From contig SLHN01000305.1 of the NCBI GenBank assembly GCA_007136145.1, positions 1 through 5,522 of the forward strand: a DNA stretch of 5,522 nucleotides, read 5' to 3'. The number at the start of each line of letters is the position of its first letter. The stretch's first letter is position 1. This DNA comes from Thioalkalivibrio sp. GTDB lineage: Bacteria; Pseudomonadota; Gammaproteobacteria; Ectothiorhodospirales; Ectothiorhodospiraceae. Of the stretch, positions 5,495 through 5,522 are shown piece after piece. The position numbers were made by a program, and so were the translations under genes. The notes below the pieces were generated by a model, which did no database searches, had not been told where the DNA came from, and was given only the letters and a program-made list of their open reading frames with translations.

Positions 5495-5522
5495 AACTAC
5501 GCCAGGACGTCTTTTTAAATCA

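Larger units (their letters stand above)
5296..5522. other. Non-coding stretch after guaA, AT-richer, with hairpins and short repeats
   Basis: No convincing reading frame, tRNA or other RNA gene is seen in either direction. The region is about 47% GC. It contains several strong stem-loops (listed separately) and short recurring words: CTATCGG at 5314-5320 and 5377-5383 with CTATCGA at 5387-5393, ACGTCTTT at 5300-5307 and 5507-5514, and CGGTAAAA at 5414-5421 and 5489-5496. These could be recombinase or regulator sites, or the leader of a gene beyond the window. Confidence 0.5.

Noticed and set aside
5296..5522. tRNA, CRISPR array or small RNA gene downstream of guaA.
   Set aside because: No cloverleaf, no regularly spaced repeats and no strong promoter were found; only hairpins and short words are visible.

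Overview
The window is a stretch of proteobacterial chromosome of high GC content (66 of 100 bases in the sample 5081-5180). The gene order xseA <-> guaB-guaA, with xseA divergent from guaBA, matches Escherichia coli and other Gammaproteobacteria, and the proteins read like gammaproteobacterial versions (GuaA has 525 residues and GuaB 486, close to the E. coli lengths). A GC-rich gammaproteobacterium, perhaps of the Chromatiales/Ectothiorhodospiraceae kind, is my best guess, but the genus cannot be fixed from this window.

Layout. 1-129 (minus strand) is the first 43 codons of dksA, cut by the window edge. 130-288 is its leader, with a good candidate promoter. 289-360 (plus strand) looks like the decayed N-terminal stub of a CbbY-type HAD hydrolase wedged between dksA and the end of xseA. 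382-1815 (minus) is xseA, the large subunit of exonuclease VII. 1816-2097 is the divergent xseA/guaB control region, with a clear sigma70-type promoter for guaB and several short repeats. 2098-3558 (plus) is guaB, IMP dehydrogenase. 3559-3717 is an unusually busy guaB-guaA spacer holding two different palindromic repeat elements. 3718-5295 (plus) is guaA, GMP synthase. 5296-5522 has no recognisable gene but several strong hairpins.

How the genes work together. guaB and guaA are consecutive steps of purine synthesis: IMP to XMP, then XMP to GMP. They are probably co-transcribed from the promoter at 2023-2051. dksA encodes the RNA polymerase secondary-channel factor that works with ppGpp, a nucleotide derived from the GTP that guaBA supply, so the neighbourhood links GMP production with the stringent response. 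That link is an inference from function, not something shown here. xseA is a DNA repair/degradation gene that simply shares the divergent promoter region.

Most notable points. (1) GC content falls abruptly inside guaA: 66/100 in 5081-5180, 49/100 in 5181-5280, and it stays near 47% (104/222 in 5301-5522) to the end. The 3' tail of guaA is a known integration hotspot for genomic islands, so the last ~115 bp of guaA plus what follows may be the left edge of an integrated element. (2) The HAD stub keeps a near-perfect motif I apart from loss of the two catalytic aspartates. (3) Downstream of guaA there are three mutually exclusive pairings around a T6 run, which could be a terminator with a competing structure.
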